From Odontocerum albicorne (taxonomy: Eukaryota; Arthropoda; Insecta; Trichoptera; Odontoceridae): 64,000 nucleotides of DNA. The notes under the pieces were generated by a model. The model saw nothing but the letters and a program-made list of their open reading frames with translations. It did not search any database and was not told the DNA's origin. The stretch lies in contig OX463864.1 in NCBI GenBank assembly GCA_949825065.1, positions 18,922,874 through 18,986,873 on the forward strand. Direction: 5' to 3'. Positions 33,175 through 42,631 of the stretch are shown one piece after another. A program made the translations under genes and the position numbers. Positions within the stretch are counted from its first letter, which is position 1. Each line of letters opens with the position of its first letter.

Positions 33175-33337
33175 TTAGTTTACTTAATCTTTTCCAGCCA
33201 ACCAGAAATATGTTAATAATGGACATGAGTGAAAGTAGACTGGATTCTTTTTTAAAAAAATCTGGGTTCCAGCGATATTTGAGCCCGCAACCTCCGGGCT
33301 GAGAGACAGGCGTCTTACCAACTAGGCCACGTATGTC
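33175..33337 (-). mobile_element. SINE-A, head and body
   Basis: On the minus strand: GTGGCCTAGTTGGTAAGACG (A box), CCTGTCTCTCAGCCCGGAGG, TTGCGGGCTCAAATATCGC (B box), TGGAACCCAGATTTTTTT, and ATTTCTGGTTGGCTGGAAAAG from the tail. Close to the family consensus. Confidence 0.9.
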
Positions 33338-34077
33338 TCTTTTGATGTAATTAACAAGTAAATTTATAATTGAGCTTTTTACCTTAAACGTATTAATTCG
33401 TCAATATATTATATGTTAGGGATATAAGATATTCCTGTTTTCAGCTAACCCCCGGAGCAACTGAACACGTTCACACCTTTTGAAATTCCCTCATCAGTGT
33501 AATCGTGCAAGGGGCGAGAAAAGTCTATAATTTGTGGAATTCTCTCTCCCTGGAGACTGTCATCGGTCTGAAGCAATCGAGTTTTTGTACAATCTTAAGA
33601 CAATTTGTCTTGATAAAGAGAGAAATTTTGAAACCGATCGAATGACAAAATAAACTTCTAGCTGTTTAAAAACCGTATTAAATATTATCTTTTTTCACAA
33701 GACGAGAAAATATTTCATTAAAGAACACAGCGTCCAACTTGAAAGTTTGCATTTCGATTTCCCAATATTTGGCGCAGAAGTTTCGTGTTGTTTAAAAATG
33801 TGTCTCCCCCACTTATGTAATGAACAACCGGCCATAGCCGCAAATATAATATTCCTCCGAGAAATGTTTTTTCATAACGACGTCTTAAAGCCATTTTTAC
33901 CGAGACGTGGGATGGTCTTAATTCGCGGGATCGGGTCTCATAATAGATTTTACGATACCGACTATACAAATAGTGCAGAGAAAGTTACACGAATGAAAAA
34001 TGGTGTATTTTAATTCTCAGGCGTGGAGACAGATACGGATGCACCATGGTCTGTGAACGGTTAGTCTATAATTCATC
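33338..34077. other. Spacer with overlapping unrecognised frames
   Basis: Overlapping frames at 33,747-34,013 (+) and 33,718-33,969 (-) code for nothing recognisable. GTCATCGGTCTGAAGCAATC and TTTTGAAACCGATCGAATGA at 33,560-33,645 loosely resemble a Penelope-like terminus. Confidence 0.3.
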
Positions 34078-34338
34078 ACCATCCAGTCGTGTAGCTCATG
34101 ACTGAGCATCATGACTCTCATTATAGCCTCCGACAACTCCTCTCCATCCATCTCTGCACTCCGCGGTTCGGACAGTTAAGGGGAGTTCAGTTGCGTCTTT
34201 CACTTGGTCAGTCTAGCGCATTGGGATTCTTCCTCTTGTGTGTCATCTTTCCACGTCTCCAGTAACCACAACCCTCTCCAAACTGTCTCCTTGGTCACGA
34301 GCAATATGCTCAAAGAATCTGAAGACTCGTCATGGAAG
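34078..34338 (-). pseudogene. LINE reverse transcriptase C-terminal remnant, copy 2
   Basis: It matches 3848-4112 along its length (CATGACTGAGCATCATGACT, CTCCTCTCCATCCATC, TTCACTTGGTCAGTCTAGCG, CATTGGGATTCTTCCTCTTG, TCTCCAGTAACCACAACCCT, CAAAGAATCTGAAGACTCGT). On the minus strand the pattern is RVFRFFEHIARDQGDSLERV, VVTGDVERRH-like residues, then the WRG and HDAQS end. Frame breaks are present. Confidence 0.7.
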
Positions 34339-34639
34339 AAAATATTTTGAGCTCTCCACCCACTCGTGAGAATAGCTGGTTTTTAGAAGCTATTGTTTCA
34401 CGCTATTTTCACTCAAGTAATTCACCTTTGTTTTTATTTTCTGGACGATGTGGATTAGTGATGCTGGCAAATGCTCTCAATTATTTCAACTTATCAGGTT
34501 CGATCTCTAATCTGAAATTAAATTAGAGAAAATAAATTTATGCTTGAGTCGATCAAAAATCTTACGTTCCACTTTCTAAATAATTAAACACTTTTACTAA
34601 AGCACGTCGTGCTATATTTATTTTATTTGAATGTTGGAT

Positions 34640-34835
34640 GACCTCCGTTGTTTATTGGTAAGATGCCTGTTGCCCAACTCGGAGGTTGCGGGTTCAAATC
34701 CAACTGGAACCCAGATTACAAAAAAAGGATTCCAGTCTGTTTTTTTCTTTTCATAAGGCCACTTTAACATATTTCTGGTTGGTTTGAAGAGATTGCCATA
34801 TGACATATATGTCCGCCAGGTAATACAATATGATA
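34640..34835 (+). mobile_element. SINE-A, full-length
   Basis: ATGACCTCCGTTGTTTATTG with GGTAAGATGCCTG (A box), CTCGGAGGTTGCGGGTTCAA (B box), ACTGGAACCCAGATTACAAA, AAGGATTCCAGTCTG, AAGGCCACTTTAACATATTT, CTGGTTGGTTTGAAGAGATT and CCGCCAGGTAATACAATATG. All family segments are present and little diverged. Confidence 0.9.
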
Positions 34836-34901
34836 ATTGTTAAACCAAATTAAATCATATATAACAAAATATTACAAGATGATGAATTTCGCTTTTCAGG
34901 A

Positions 34902-35142
34902 ACATGTGGGCTGAAAAACTTCTGATGTCCTCGCGGCAGGCCCTCCCTTTATTGGTGGGGTGTATTTCGGCCGGGGGGGGGGGTGTTATGAGATGAGCCC
35001 AGACCTTTTGATAGTTTTTCCGTTAAATGTATGTTTCGCTATTTATCTTGAGAATATGTGCGATTTTGGAATGCATTTATGTATTATACATACTATGTTA
35101 CTATGAATAAACCTATGTTTAATTATTTATTTACAATTGAAG
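34902..35142 (+). repeat. G-run interspersed repeat, copy 3
   Basis: GTGGGCTGAAAAACTTCTGA, TGTCCTCGCGGCAGGCCCTC, GGTGGGGTGTATTTCGGCCG, an 11-G run, TGTTATGAGATGAGCCCAG, CTATTTATCTTGAG and TATGTTACTATGAATAAACC. Closest to copies 2 and 4. Confidence 0.85.
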
Positions 35143-35920
35143 TTTGTTGACCAATGAGGATTTTCTAGTTTTCCTGTAACCATTTCGCATAAGTACATAT
35201 AAAAAATATTCCAAATTGCACTTGCAAACTAAATGTATATGAGTTTTATTGCTTCTTCACGTGAAGTATTGTTGACAACACGTACAATGACGAACTGCGA
35301 GTTTCAGGCCTTCTCCAGTAAATCTAAACCCGAAGTTTTTATTAATCACACTTCAATATGATTGTATCGCCAAATCAGATATATTGCAAGATGTCATACG
35401 AGCGATTGAATGTTGGTAATCGAATACTATATTATTTCGGCAACTTTGATGTTTGTCACAACTTACTGAAAATACTAAAAAAATAATATACGAGATCTCT
35501 CTACGATTCCTCACACTTCCCTTTGAGGCTCTGATAGAAGTTTGATATGATCATGTAGTGAATCATGATAGTAACTTCATGGTAATCTCTGGGGCCGAAG
35601 ACGAAATTGTTTCCCGGCCACACTCTTTAACATATCTGCATCACCAGTTCAGATATATTGTGGGGCACCGTACGAATGAATGAATATTGCAGGAAAAACT
35701 ATTTGAAACAAAAATCTTTGAAGTAAAAATATTATTTAATGTTGACAATCTTAAATTTTAATTTCGAAAAGTTGCGTCAGTACTGATAAGATTCAATAGT
35801 TACGTTCTGGACGCGCCTAGTATTACAAGTAAAGGCGATAGAAAACTTTTATATTTCATTATATTCTAAAAAGTTAAACATTTAATATCACGCGGTTATC
35901 AAGTATCTTTCAAAAGAAAG
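35143..35920. other. Spacer, nothing recognised
   Basis: No frame or repeat recognised; the left end of the mariner remnant that follows was not identified. Confidence 0.35.
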
Positions 35921-37035
35921 GAAACGATCTACAGAAGTTAAACGAAGTTTGGACGCTGTCTACGGAAAGTTTTCTCCGTCATATTCTATAGTGGGCTAAA
36001 CAGTATCATCGAGGTAAATAATCTATTGAAGATGACCTTTTTCAAGGCAGACCACTTACTCCAGAAACAGTTATTGAAAGAACAATATATAACGTTTAAA
36101 TCAAAAGAAATAGCAACGAAGTGTGGGCTTTTCAAAATCACAGTGCTTTGAATTCTTCATGATCATCATGGCATGAATAAGGTAAGCTTATGATGGGTGT
36201 TAAAACTATTCAATGCTTTCCAAAGGCAACGACGTATTAAATGTTGTAATGAATTTTTAATGCTCTGCGATGGGCAAGAAAAATAAGTAATCTAGTCCAA
36301 TGTCACGGGGGATGCTACCATGGATTTGTATCAGAGTCAAACTTGATAGATTGGCGCTGTCCGGGATCACCCAAAAAAGTCAAGTTGGCACAAGCTCAAA
36401 AAGGACAATAGCAACAATAATTTGGCATTGCCAGGAAAGTTCTTATTAACTTCAAAGAGAGAAACGTTGCGGTTACTAGCGAATATTAATAATAATAAAT
36501 ATAGGTTTATCGATAGCAACATAGTATGTACATATGTAAAAACATCCCGAAATCGCATATACACGTATATCTCAAAACAAACTGCAGGAAATACATTTAA
36601 GAGAGAAGCATTTTAAAGGTCTGGGCTCACTCCCCCCCCCCCCCCCTCCCCGGCTGAAATACACCCTATTAATATAGGGCGAGCCCGGCCGCTAGGACAT
36701 AATTTTTTCAGCCCACACTCGTATATATGTAGACTAAGAAAAAAAAGCGAAAAAAGTTAACTTACAAATACCACCTCAAGTTAACTGTCAGCAAAAACAA
36801 GAACAAAACTGATAGGAGTCCAAATTTTATAAAAATAATATCACAAATGGAATCACATATTATCACAATCATTGAAACAAAACGCCGAAGAAAGATGTCA
36901 CGAGGCGTGAGATTATTGCATGACAATGCCTCAGTGCACATTTCTGTCGCTGCAAAGGCTGCCATTCAACACTGTGTTTCCAAGAGTTGAATCACCCACC
37001 CTGTCTGTAGTCTCGGCTTGGCCCAAAGTGGTCAC
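35921..37035 (+). pseudogene. mariner transposase remnant, split by a G-run repeat
   Basis: Pieces of a mariner transposase appear in order: RSTEVKRSLDAVYGKFSPSY, KEIATKCGLFKITVL then LHDHHGMNKV (second helix-turn-helix region), FQRQRRIKCCNEFLML, VTGDATMVLYQS (holding the first catalytic Asp, normally DETW), WRCPGSPKKVKLAQAQKGQ, and VLINFKERNVAVTSEY. The G-run repeat then interrupts, and the gene resumes at about 36,885 with KRRRKMSRGVRLLHDNASVH, the second catalytic Asp. The third Asp segment is lost to mutations. Many frameshifts and stops make it dead, and it is a different, older lineage than the 46 kb mariner. Confidence 0.85.
36490..36722 (-). repeat. G-run interspersed repeat, copy 4, inserted in the mariner remnant
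   Basis: On the minus strand: GTGGGCTGAAAAAATTATGT, CCTAGCGGCCGGGCTCGCCC, GGGTGTATTTCAGCCGGGGA, a long G run, GTGAGCCCAGACCTTT, then GATATACGTGTATATGCGAT and TATGTTGCTATCGATAAACC. It separates mariner coding pieces that should be adjacent, so it inserted after the mariner. Confidence 0.8.
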
Positions 37036-37239
37036 ATTTTAATTAAAAACTGAAATCCAATTTACATGAAAAAAACATTTACTGTAGGGAACACGTGATA
37101 TCCGCAATGATAAAACTTCCGATTATTTTTTCAGTGTTATTAAAAAAATAATCCTTGGGATATATCTGGAGTAAATAAAGGATCTAGATATAAATCGATC
37201 CAACAATCTCTCCCTTTGAAACCATGGTTTAATTATAAT

Positions 37240-37560
37240 AAGAATGAATAAGATGGAATTGTCTGTCATGTGTCGTTAGCAGACTGGCCTCTGCGCGGTG
37301 GTAAGTCAGTCCTTTACAGAATGGATATTGAGGAGTATCCCGGCTACGAGTGTGGTCTGGATGATGAAACTTTAGATCATTTTTTTTTTCGGTTGTCATT
37401 TGCAAAACAGATTTGATTTACTAAAAGCCATATCTTTACCGCGTCCAATGAATGTTGCGTCTCTTCTTTCTTCGTAGAACTTTTCCGTTTACAGATCAAT
37501 TGTTAAATTTTTTAAGCTTAATCAGTTTGAAACTTTGAATTATCTAGAAACGTCATTTTT
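37240..37560 (+). pseudogene. LINE C-terminal cysteine/histidine region (remnant)
   Basis: SVLYRMDIEEYPGYECGLDD continues with ETLDHFFF and then, in a shifted frame, CHLQNRFDLLKAISLPRPMN and VASLLSS. The pattern C..C...ET..H....C is the zinc-knuckle-like end after the RNase H domain of Jockey/R1-type LINEs (CP.C...ET..H.L..C). One frameshift occurs in the poly-T at about 37,381-37,391. Nothing upstream in the window belongs to it. Confidence 0.65.
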
Positions 37561-37701
37561 TAAATTGTTTTTATTATATTAACTCATATAATTGCATAAT
37601 TACTTTAATTTAGTGGTTCAAATCATCCTAGTTTGGGTGGATTTGCCTGTATTACAAAAAATCCACCATTTAAACAAAATTATTGAACTTCAGAGTAACT
37701 A

Positions 37702-38045
37702 TTGTATCTGCTTCTCCCTGGCTCCATCCCAACTCATTGTCTGCGAAGACTGTTGGGGTCAGCTCTCCTCGTTCTCAGGTTGTATGCTCTTCTGTCCCGG
37801 ATTACATCCCCCAGGCCGTACCTCTGCATCAGGTTATCTTTTTGCACCACCCACGAATTCTTCGGTCTTCCTCTGGTTGTTATTCGAGAAAGATCCATGG
37901 AGATTGCCTGGTTCACAATGCGATCGGGTGCTCTGGGTCCAACGTGCCCATACCATCTCAATCGCCTCTCCTCCATCTTGCTGTTGATGTCTGTAACACC
38001 TAGGTTTCCACGAATGCGTGAGCTTTTTATTTTGTAGAGTCACTA
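37702..38045 (-). pseudogene. RTE-type LINE 3' end, copy 2
   Basis: The minus-strand frame 37,734-37,976 encodes MEERRLRWYGHVGPRAPDR, VNQAISMDLSRITTRGRPKN, SWVVQKDNLMQRYGLGD and RRAYNLRTRRADPNSLRRQ, ending at a stop. It aligns with 3400-3710 (LRWYGHIKRRPPDHTVN, SLRTRRADPYSLTRQ). Here the C-terminus is uninterrupted, so this copy is younger than copy 1. Upstream (38,037-37,980) the GCTCACGCATTCGTGG block is also present. It abuts another LINE end on the same strand. Confidence 0.9.
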
Positions 38046-38049
38046 TTTT

Positions 38050-38652
38050 TATTTTTTTTATTTATTATTACACATGACAAGAAATATACCCAATTTAAGA
38101 AAAACAACAGATAATTTGATTTGGACATACAATTTTAATGGATCTGGGTTTGTTGCCTTTCATTTGTCGTATCTCCAGTAAACTAGGCTTTTGCCTGTAT
38201 CTCACTGAGGATATTTAGCATGAAAAAAAAAATCGATACTTCTTTCCGATTTTTGATTACACAAAAACAAAACCCCGTTGCACGCTCTCATCAACCTGAC
38301 AGTGACACTCAACTACAACTGGAAACATCTTGCGAAATTCAACTCCTCACACATCATCCCTCCAGAAAGACCAAAAATATTCGTCCCACACTATACCGCA
38401 TACAATCACAAATCTCACACAAATCCCCTCCACTCGTCATTCATCATGAAAGCCCAAGTACTCAAAATCCTGTCGCAATAACAACCACGCTCCGATCGAC
38501 TGTCTAAATGGTTTTCCTACCTTTACCTTTATTGAAGTCGGCACGCCATTGTATGTAATGGGAGCCAAATAAGCATATTGCCTTTGGGCAAAAGAGGTTT
38601 TAACTCTAGGGATGGTGAACATTTCATTAGTTGCCATGCGTGTCATGTGTTT
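38050..38652 (-). pseudogene. LINE-2a 3' end: C-terminus of reverse transcriptase and 3' UTR
   Basis: The minus frame 38,437-38,646 reads MTRMATNEMFTIPRVKTSFA, QRQYAYLAPITYNGVPTSIK, VKVGKPFRQSIGAWLL and a YLGFHDE end. The pattern (IPR.KTSF.QR...YL.P..YN.VP..IK......F...L..WL) is the C-terminus of CR1/Jockey-type LINEs. About 390 bases of 3' UTR follow, ending in a TAATAAATAAA tail. The 50,560-51,150 copy aligns through both coding and UTR. Confidence 0.85.
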
Positions 38653-39163
38653 TGTATACAGTAACTATTGTATAATGATAAATATTTTGTTGTTTCATTC
38701 TATCTATCGCGTTTTTTTATATTCTTAGGCTGGAAACGTTTGTACTTCACAGCGTAGATATCAGTTAAAATTGAGTAAAACTCCCTGGCAATCTCCCTGT
38801 CCCGAGAATAGACACAGTTAAAACGATTATTATTTCCCAATGACATATTCCCACGGATTCTGAAGTAACTAATTACCTGCGATTGCCACGCTCCGCTCTC
38901 CCATGATAATGTGCTCCTCTCACTAACACACGATTACACTATTGTCTCCGCTGTGTTTTGGCACCGTGCCATATTTGTCTTATACCCTTAAGGTCGATTT
39001 ACACACATCAGTGAAGGTGACAGTGACGTGCCGTGACAGTGCCGGACAGTGCCACGATTCCACCGGCCGTGTCCCATGATTCCACCGGCCGTGATCTTAA
39101 CAGTGATTTCTATTCACAATGGACAGGTTTCCTTTTTTTTGCCAGTTCATTTGAGTGCCCAAA

Positions 39164-39465
39164 ATGGCGATGTTTTCCGAAGATGAACTCTTGATGATTG
39201 CTCTGGTTTTGGATGAAGAAGAGGCAGAACTAGTGAAAAAACGGATGTGGGTTCATCAGGCATGGAAAACCAGAGCAACAGAAGGGGAATTTGCCACTTT
39301 GTATAAAGAATTGATGGACGATGGAGCAAAGTTTTATGAATACTTCAGAATGTCAGAAAATTCGTTCAACTTACTGTTAAGCAAATTGGAAGTTTGTCTG
39401 AAAAAGCAAGACACACACTGGAGAAAAGCTATCACCCCAAGAGAACGACTGGCAGTTTGTTTGAG
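39164..39465 (+). pseudogene. HARBI1-like (PIF/Harbinger) transposase, exon 1 only
   Basis: The first ATG gives MAMFSEDELLMIALVLDEEE, then WVHQAWKTRATEGEFATLYK, FYEYFRMSENSFNLLLSKLE and ITPRERLAVCL, the N-terminal helical region of arthropod HARBI1-like nucleases (usually followed by RFLATGDSF). About 101 codons against some 350-400 in the family. The frame ends at an AG|GTAAGT splice donor (39,464-39,471), an intron in phase 2. I found no continuation with the DDE nuclease residues before the right end of the element. It is undamaged but incomplete. An upstream GTG at 39,155 is not a likely start in a eukaryote. Confidence 0.85.
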
Positions 39466-39529
39466 GTAAGTGACTTTTGAACTATCAAGGAAAGTAACTA
39501 TCAGAAGAAAGTAACAAAAGTAGTTTTTT

Positions 39530-39690
39530 TTTATAATGATATATTTTTTTAAATACTTACAAAAGTATCAAAACCTTAAGATAATCACTCGGATCAAGAC
39601 TTTACTCGGAATAATAACAAAAGTAGTTTTTTTTTTGTAATAATACTAATAATAAAAGTAACAAAAGTAGTTTTTTTTTATAATGATTAC
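39530..39690 (+). repeat. Founder-like copy of the 135-bp satellite
   Basis: AATACTTACAAAAGTATCAA, AACCTTAAGATAATCACTCG, GATCAAGACTTTACTCGGAA and a GTAATAATACTAATAATAAA block match the 135-bp units, but this copy sits alone 700 bases from the array, just after exon 1. Confidence 0.8.
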
Positions 39691-40375
39691 TTTAAGTGTG
39701 ATTTTTAACGAGCATTTTTTGCGAAATGTACTGTGAGGAGTATATTAATTTAAGTAGTCAAAATGGATAGTAAAAATTCCCAAATGTACTATAGGATGCC
39801 ATTCTGATCTAAAGATCAGTCTTACAAAAATTAGAATCTCAAAATGTCGTTAAATTTCTGTACATTCAGTTAGAGCGTGATGTCTGTATTATTCAAAAAA
39901 TAAAACTCGTGATCCAAATATTATTTGTTTTTAAAAAATATATCAGAGGCGGTAACCAGACTCGGCAAAGCTTTCATCTTTTCAAGGTTCACCGCCACCC
40001 TGCACAGGTGTGTTGTAAGTACCGCCGAGCTAATCAAGTCAAGTATGATTCTGATAATTTCATGGTTTAAATAATTGAATTTACTCAACCTTAAATAAAG
40101 AAAAGAAACAAATAGAAATTAAAAGGGGTCGTAACAGTACCAAAAATCCAATGGTCATACGAATTATCAGACAGAGTGTCCCAAAAATAGCGAACCAAAA
40201 TTTTAATTTTTAACTAAAAAATATTATTTTGTTTTTTATGAAATCATGTATTTCATCCAACCTATGAAAGTTTATCACTCACTTGACCTATTTAATTTTT
40301 TTATTTTATAAATACGTCAGAAATTTTAATCTGAGTAGCTAATTAGTTCTGAGAAAAAATGGTCAGAGTGGAAAA

Positions 40376-41432
40376 GGTTAAGATAATCACTCGGATCAAG
40401 ACTTGACTCGGAATAATAACAAAAGGAGTTTTTTTAGTAATAATAGTAATAATAAAAGTTGTTTTTTTTTATAATGATATATTTTTTTAAATACTTACAA
40501 AAGTATCAAAACCTTAAGATAATCACTCGGATCAAGACTTGACTCGGAATAATAACTAAAGTAGTTTTTTTAGTAATAATAGTAATAATAAAAGTAGTTT
40601 TTTTTTAAATGATATATTTTTTTAAATACTTACAAAAGTATCAAAACCTTAAGATAATCACTCGGATCAAGACTTGACTCGGAATAATAACTAAAGTAGT
40701 TTTTTTAGTAATAATAGTAATAATAAAAGTAGTTTTTTTTAAATGACATATTTTTTTTAAATACTTACAAAAGTATCAAAACCTTAAGATAATCACTCGG
40801 ATCAAGACTTGACTCGGAATAATAACTAAAGTAGTTTTTTTAGTAATAATAGTAATAATAAAAGTAGTTTTTTTTAAATGATATATTTTTTTAAATACTT
40901 ACAAAAGTATCAAAACCTTAAGATAATCACTCGGATCAAGACTTGACTCGGAATAATAACTAAAGTAGTTTTTTTAGTAATAATAGTAATAATAAAAGTT
41001 GTTTTTTTTTAAATGATATATTTTTTTAAATACTTACAAAAGTATCAAAACCTTAAGATAATCACTCGGATCAAGACTTGACTCGGAATAATAACTAAAG
41101 TAGTTTTTTTAGTAATAATAGTAATAATAAAAGTAGTTTTTTTTAAATGACATATTTTTTTTAAATACTTACAAAAGTATCAAAACCTTAAGATAATCAC
41201 TCGGATCAAGACTTGACTCGGAATAATAACTAAAGTAGTTTTTTTAGTAATAATAGTAATAATAAAAGTAGTTTTTTTTAAATGACATATTTTTTTAAAT
41301 ACTTACAAAAGTATCAAAACCTTAAGATAATCACTCGGATCAAGACTTGACTCGGAATAATAACTAAAGTAGTTTTTTTAGTAATAATAGTAATAATAAA
41401 AGTAGTTTTTTTTTTAAATGATATATTTTTTT
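40376..41432 (+). repeat. 135-bp tandem array inside the Harbinger element, about 8 copies
   Basis: The CCTTAAGATAATCACTCGG landmark recurs at 40,512, 40,647, 40,782, 40,916, 41,051, 41,186 and 41,320, steps of 134 or 135. Units differ only in T-run length and an AAATGATATA/AAATGACATA variant, so the array is young. It lies where later transposase exons would be expected. Confidence 0.95.
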
Positions 41433-41617
41433 ATGTTTCGTTCATGTTTCTGATAAAACAATATAAATAAAACAAATAAAACAAAATGAAAACTTAAAAA
41501 AACACTAAAAAAAGTAAATCAAAATCACGGCCGTAATACCAAAAATATCGTCCGAAAGTAATTTGATGTTTCACTGTTTGCACGTTCGCGCGCCGACGAG
41601 ACTTCAAATCCATAGAG

Positions 41618-42179
41618 CACTGGTCCCTAAAGTGGGGTACGCATACTCCGAGCCTCTCTTGAGGTTTCTTACTTAATAGCGAAAGATAAAAAGCCACACA
41701 CAATTGGCGAAACACTTCTTCTTCCTGCAGCAATAAAAAGGGTGGAAATAATTCACGGAGAGGAATATGCTCAGAAACTAAAATCTATTCCCTTGTCGGC
41801 AAATACCGTTGCCAGGCGAATCGACATTATTGCCGATAATTTAAAAAAACAATGACAATAATTAATTTTCGGCAATGACAATAATTAAAACTAAAAACAG
41901 AAATAAATTAGAATTAGAACCAGATCTTGGAATAGCATTAACACAGGGAATCAAGACAGATTTTACCGAAATTAGTCAACAAATTCAATCACGTTGTTCC
42001 CATTAAATTATAATTTTAAATTTCTCTTGTAATTTATCAATTGCATGTACATATATTGTTTCATTATCGAGTGTGTTTCATTATCGCGTGTGTGTGTATG
42101 TATGTATAATTTGGGGGTACAATTTATGATTAATTTCGTCATAAAAGGGTATGCGGTCAAAAAAGTTTGGAGATCACAG
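41618..42179 (+). mobile_element. Nested hAT element, 562 bp, with 8-bp target duplication
   Basis: CCATAGAG is present on both sides (41,610-41,617 and 42,180-42,187), an 8-bp duplication as made by hAT transposases. The ends are related inverted sequences: CACTGGTCCCTAAAGTGGGG at the left and, on the other strand, CTGTGATCTCCAAACTTTTT at the right, both followed by a GCATAC block. The interior keeps the start and end of a hAT/ZBED-like transposase. It inserted into the Harbinger end, so it is the younger of the two. Confidence 0.9.
41635..42008 (+). pseudogene. hAT (ZBED/SCAND3-like) transposase, internally deleted
   Basis: Two parts in order. First, RASLEVSYLIAKDKKPHTIG, ETLLLPAAIKRVEIIHGEEY, then LKSIPLSANTVARRIDIIAD and a stop: the well-conserved N-terminal region after the BED finger (A...VSYLIAK..KPHTI.E......V.IM.GE......I.LS..TV.RRI.DM). 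Second, KLELEPDLGIALTQGIKTDF followed by EISQQIQSRCSH and a stop: the C-terminal end ending SH. The catalytic RNase H-like region and dimerisation helix core between them are absent. The minus open frame at 41,494-41,733 overlaps this and is an artefact. Confidence 0.85.
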
Positions 42180-42187
42180 CCATAGAG

Positions 42188-42418
42188 TAATATTTTTGAC
42201 CATGTCGGTTTTAATCATGGGCTGGTCACGATATTGTCACGTCATTAATGCGTGTAAATAGACCTTGACGGCGACAGCATTGCTTGCACTGTCGCGGTCA
42301 CGCACCGGACAAGTGTGAACAAGACCCTTCAAATCCATAGAAGAATATTTTTGACCATGTCGGTTTCATCCCGGGCCGGTCACGGTACCGTCATTCACTG
42401 ATGTGTGTAAATCGACCT
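42188..42418. repeat. Two tandem copies of the Harbinger right terminus
   Basis: AATATTTTTGACCATGTCGG followed by TTT, GGGC.GGTCAC, a TGTCA/CGTCA block and GTGTAAAT.GACCTT occurs at 42,188-42,266 and again at 42,333-42,418. With the hAT removed, CAAATCCATAGA precedes both. The inner terminus (GTGTAAATAGACCTT) is slightly diverged. Confidence 0.8.
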
Positions 42419-42631
42419 TTACCCCCCCTCGCAGTCTAATAAAACATCGAGGATTAAGAGATTTTGACATGAAGAACAATATAGAGAGGGCAACTTGGCC
42501 CAAAACCGGGAGTTACATCAGGAAATTTAAAATCTACACTTTAGTTAGAGATTCAGTTCAGTTCTAATTCAACAGAACTCAATAAGAACAGTAAAAAAAT
42601 AAAACATATTGTATTTTTTATTGTATAAGTC

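Larger units (their letters stand above)
38991..42418. mobile_element. PIF/Harbinger DNA transposon, 3428 bp, with TTA target duplication
   Basis: TTA at 38,988-38,990 and 42,419-42,421 flank inverted ends AGGTCGATTTACACACATC / GATGTGTGTAAATCGACCT, extending to about 25 matching bases (through AGTGAA). A 3-bp TTA/TWA duplication is diagnostic of PIF/Harbinger and agrees with the transposase exon inside. The element carries only the first transposase exon; the rest is replaced or overgrown by a 135-bp satellite, a nested hAT, and a duplicated right end. No second (Myb/SANT) gene is visible. It is non-autonomous as it stands. Confidence 0.9.

Noticed and set aside
33175..33337. tRNA gene
   Set aside because: The A and B boxes belong to a SINE head followed by the SINE-A body and tail; the same holds at 4208, 11,791, 26,303, 34,640 and 61,544.
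41494..41733. Minus-strand 79-codon frame
   Set aside because: It is antisense to the hAT transposase fragment and crosses the insertion boundary at 41,618.
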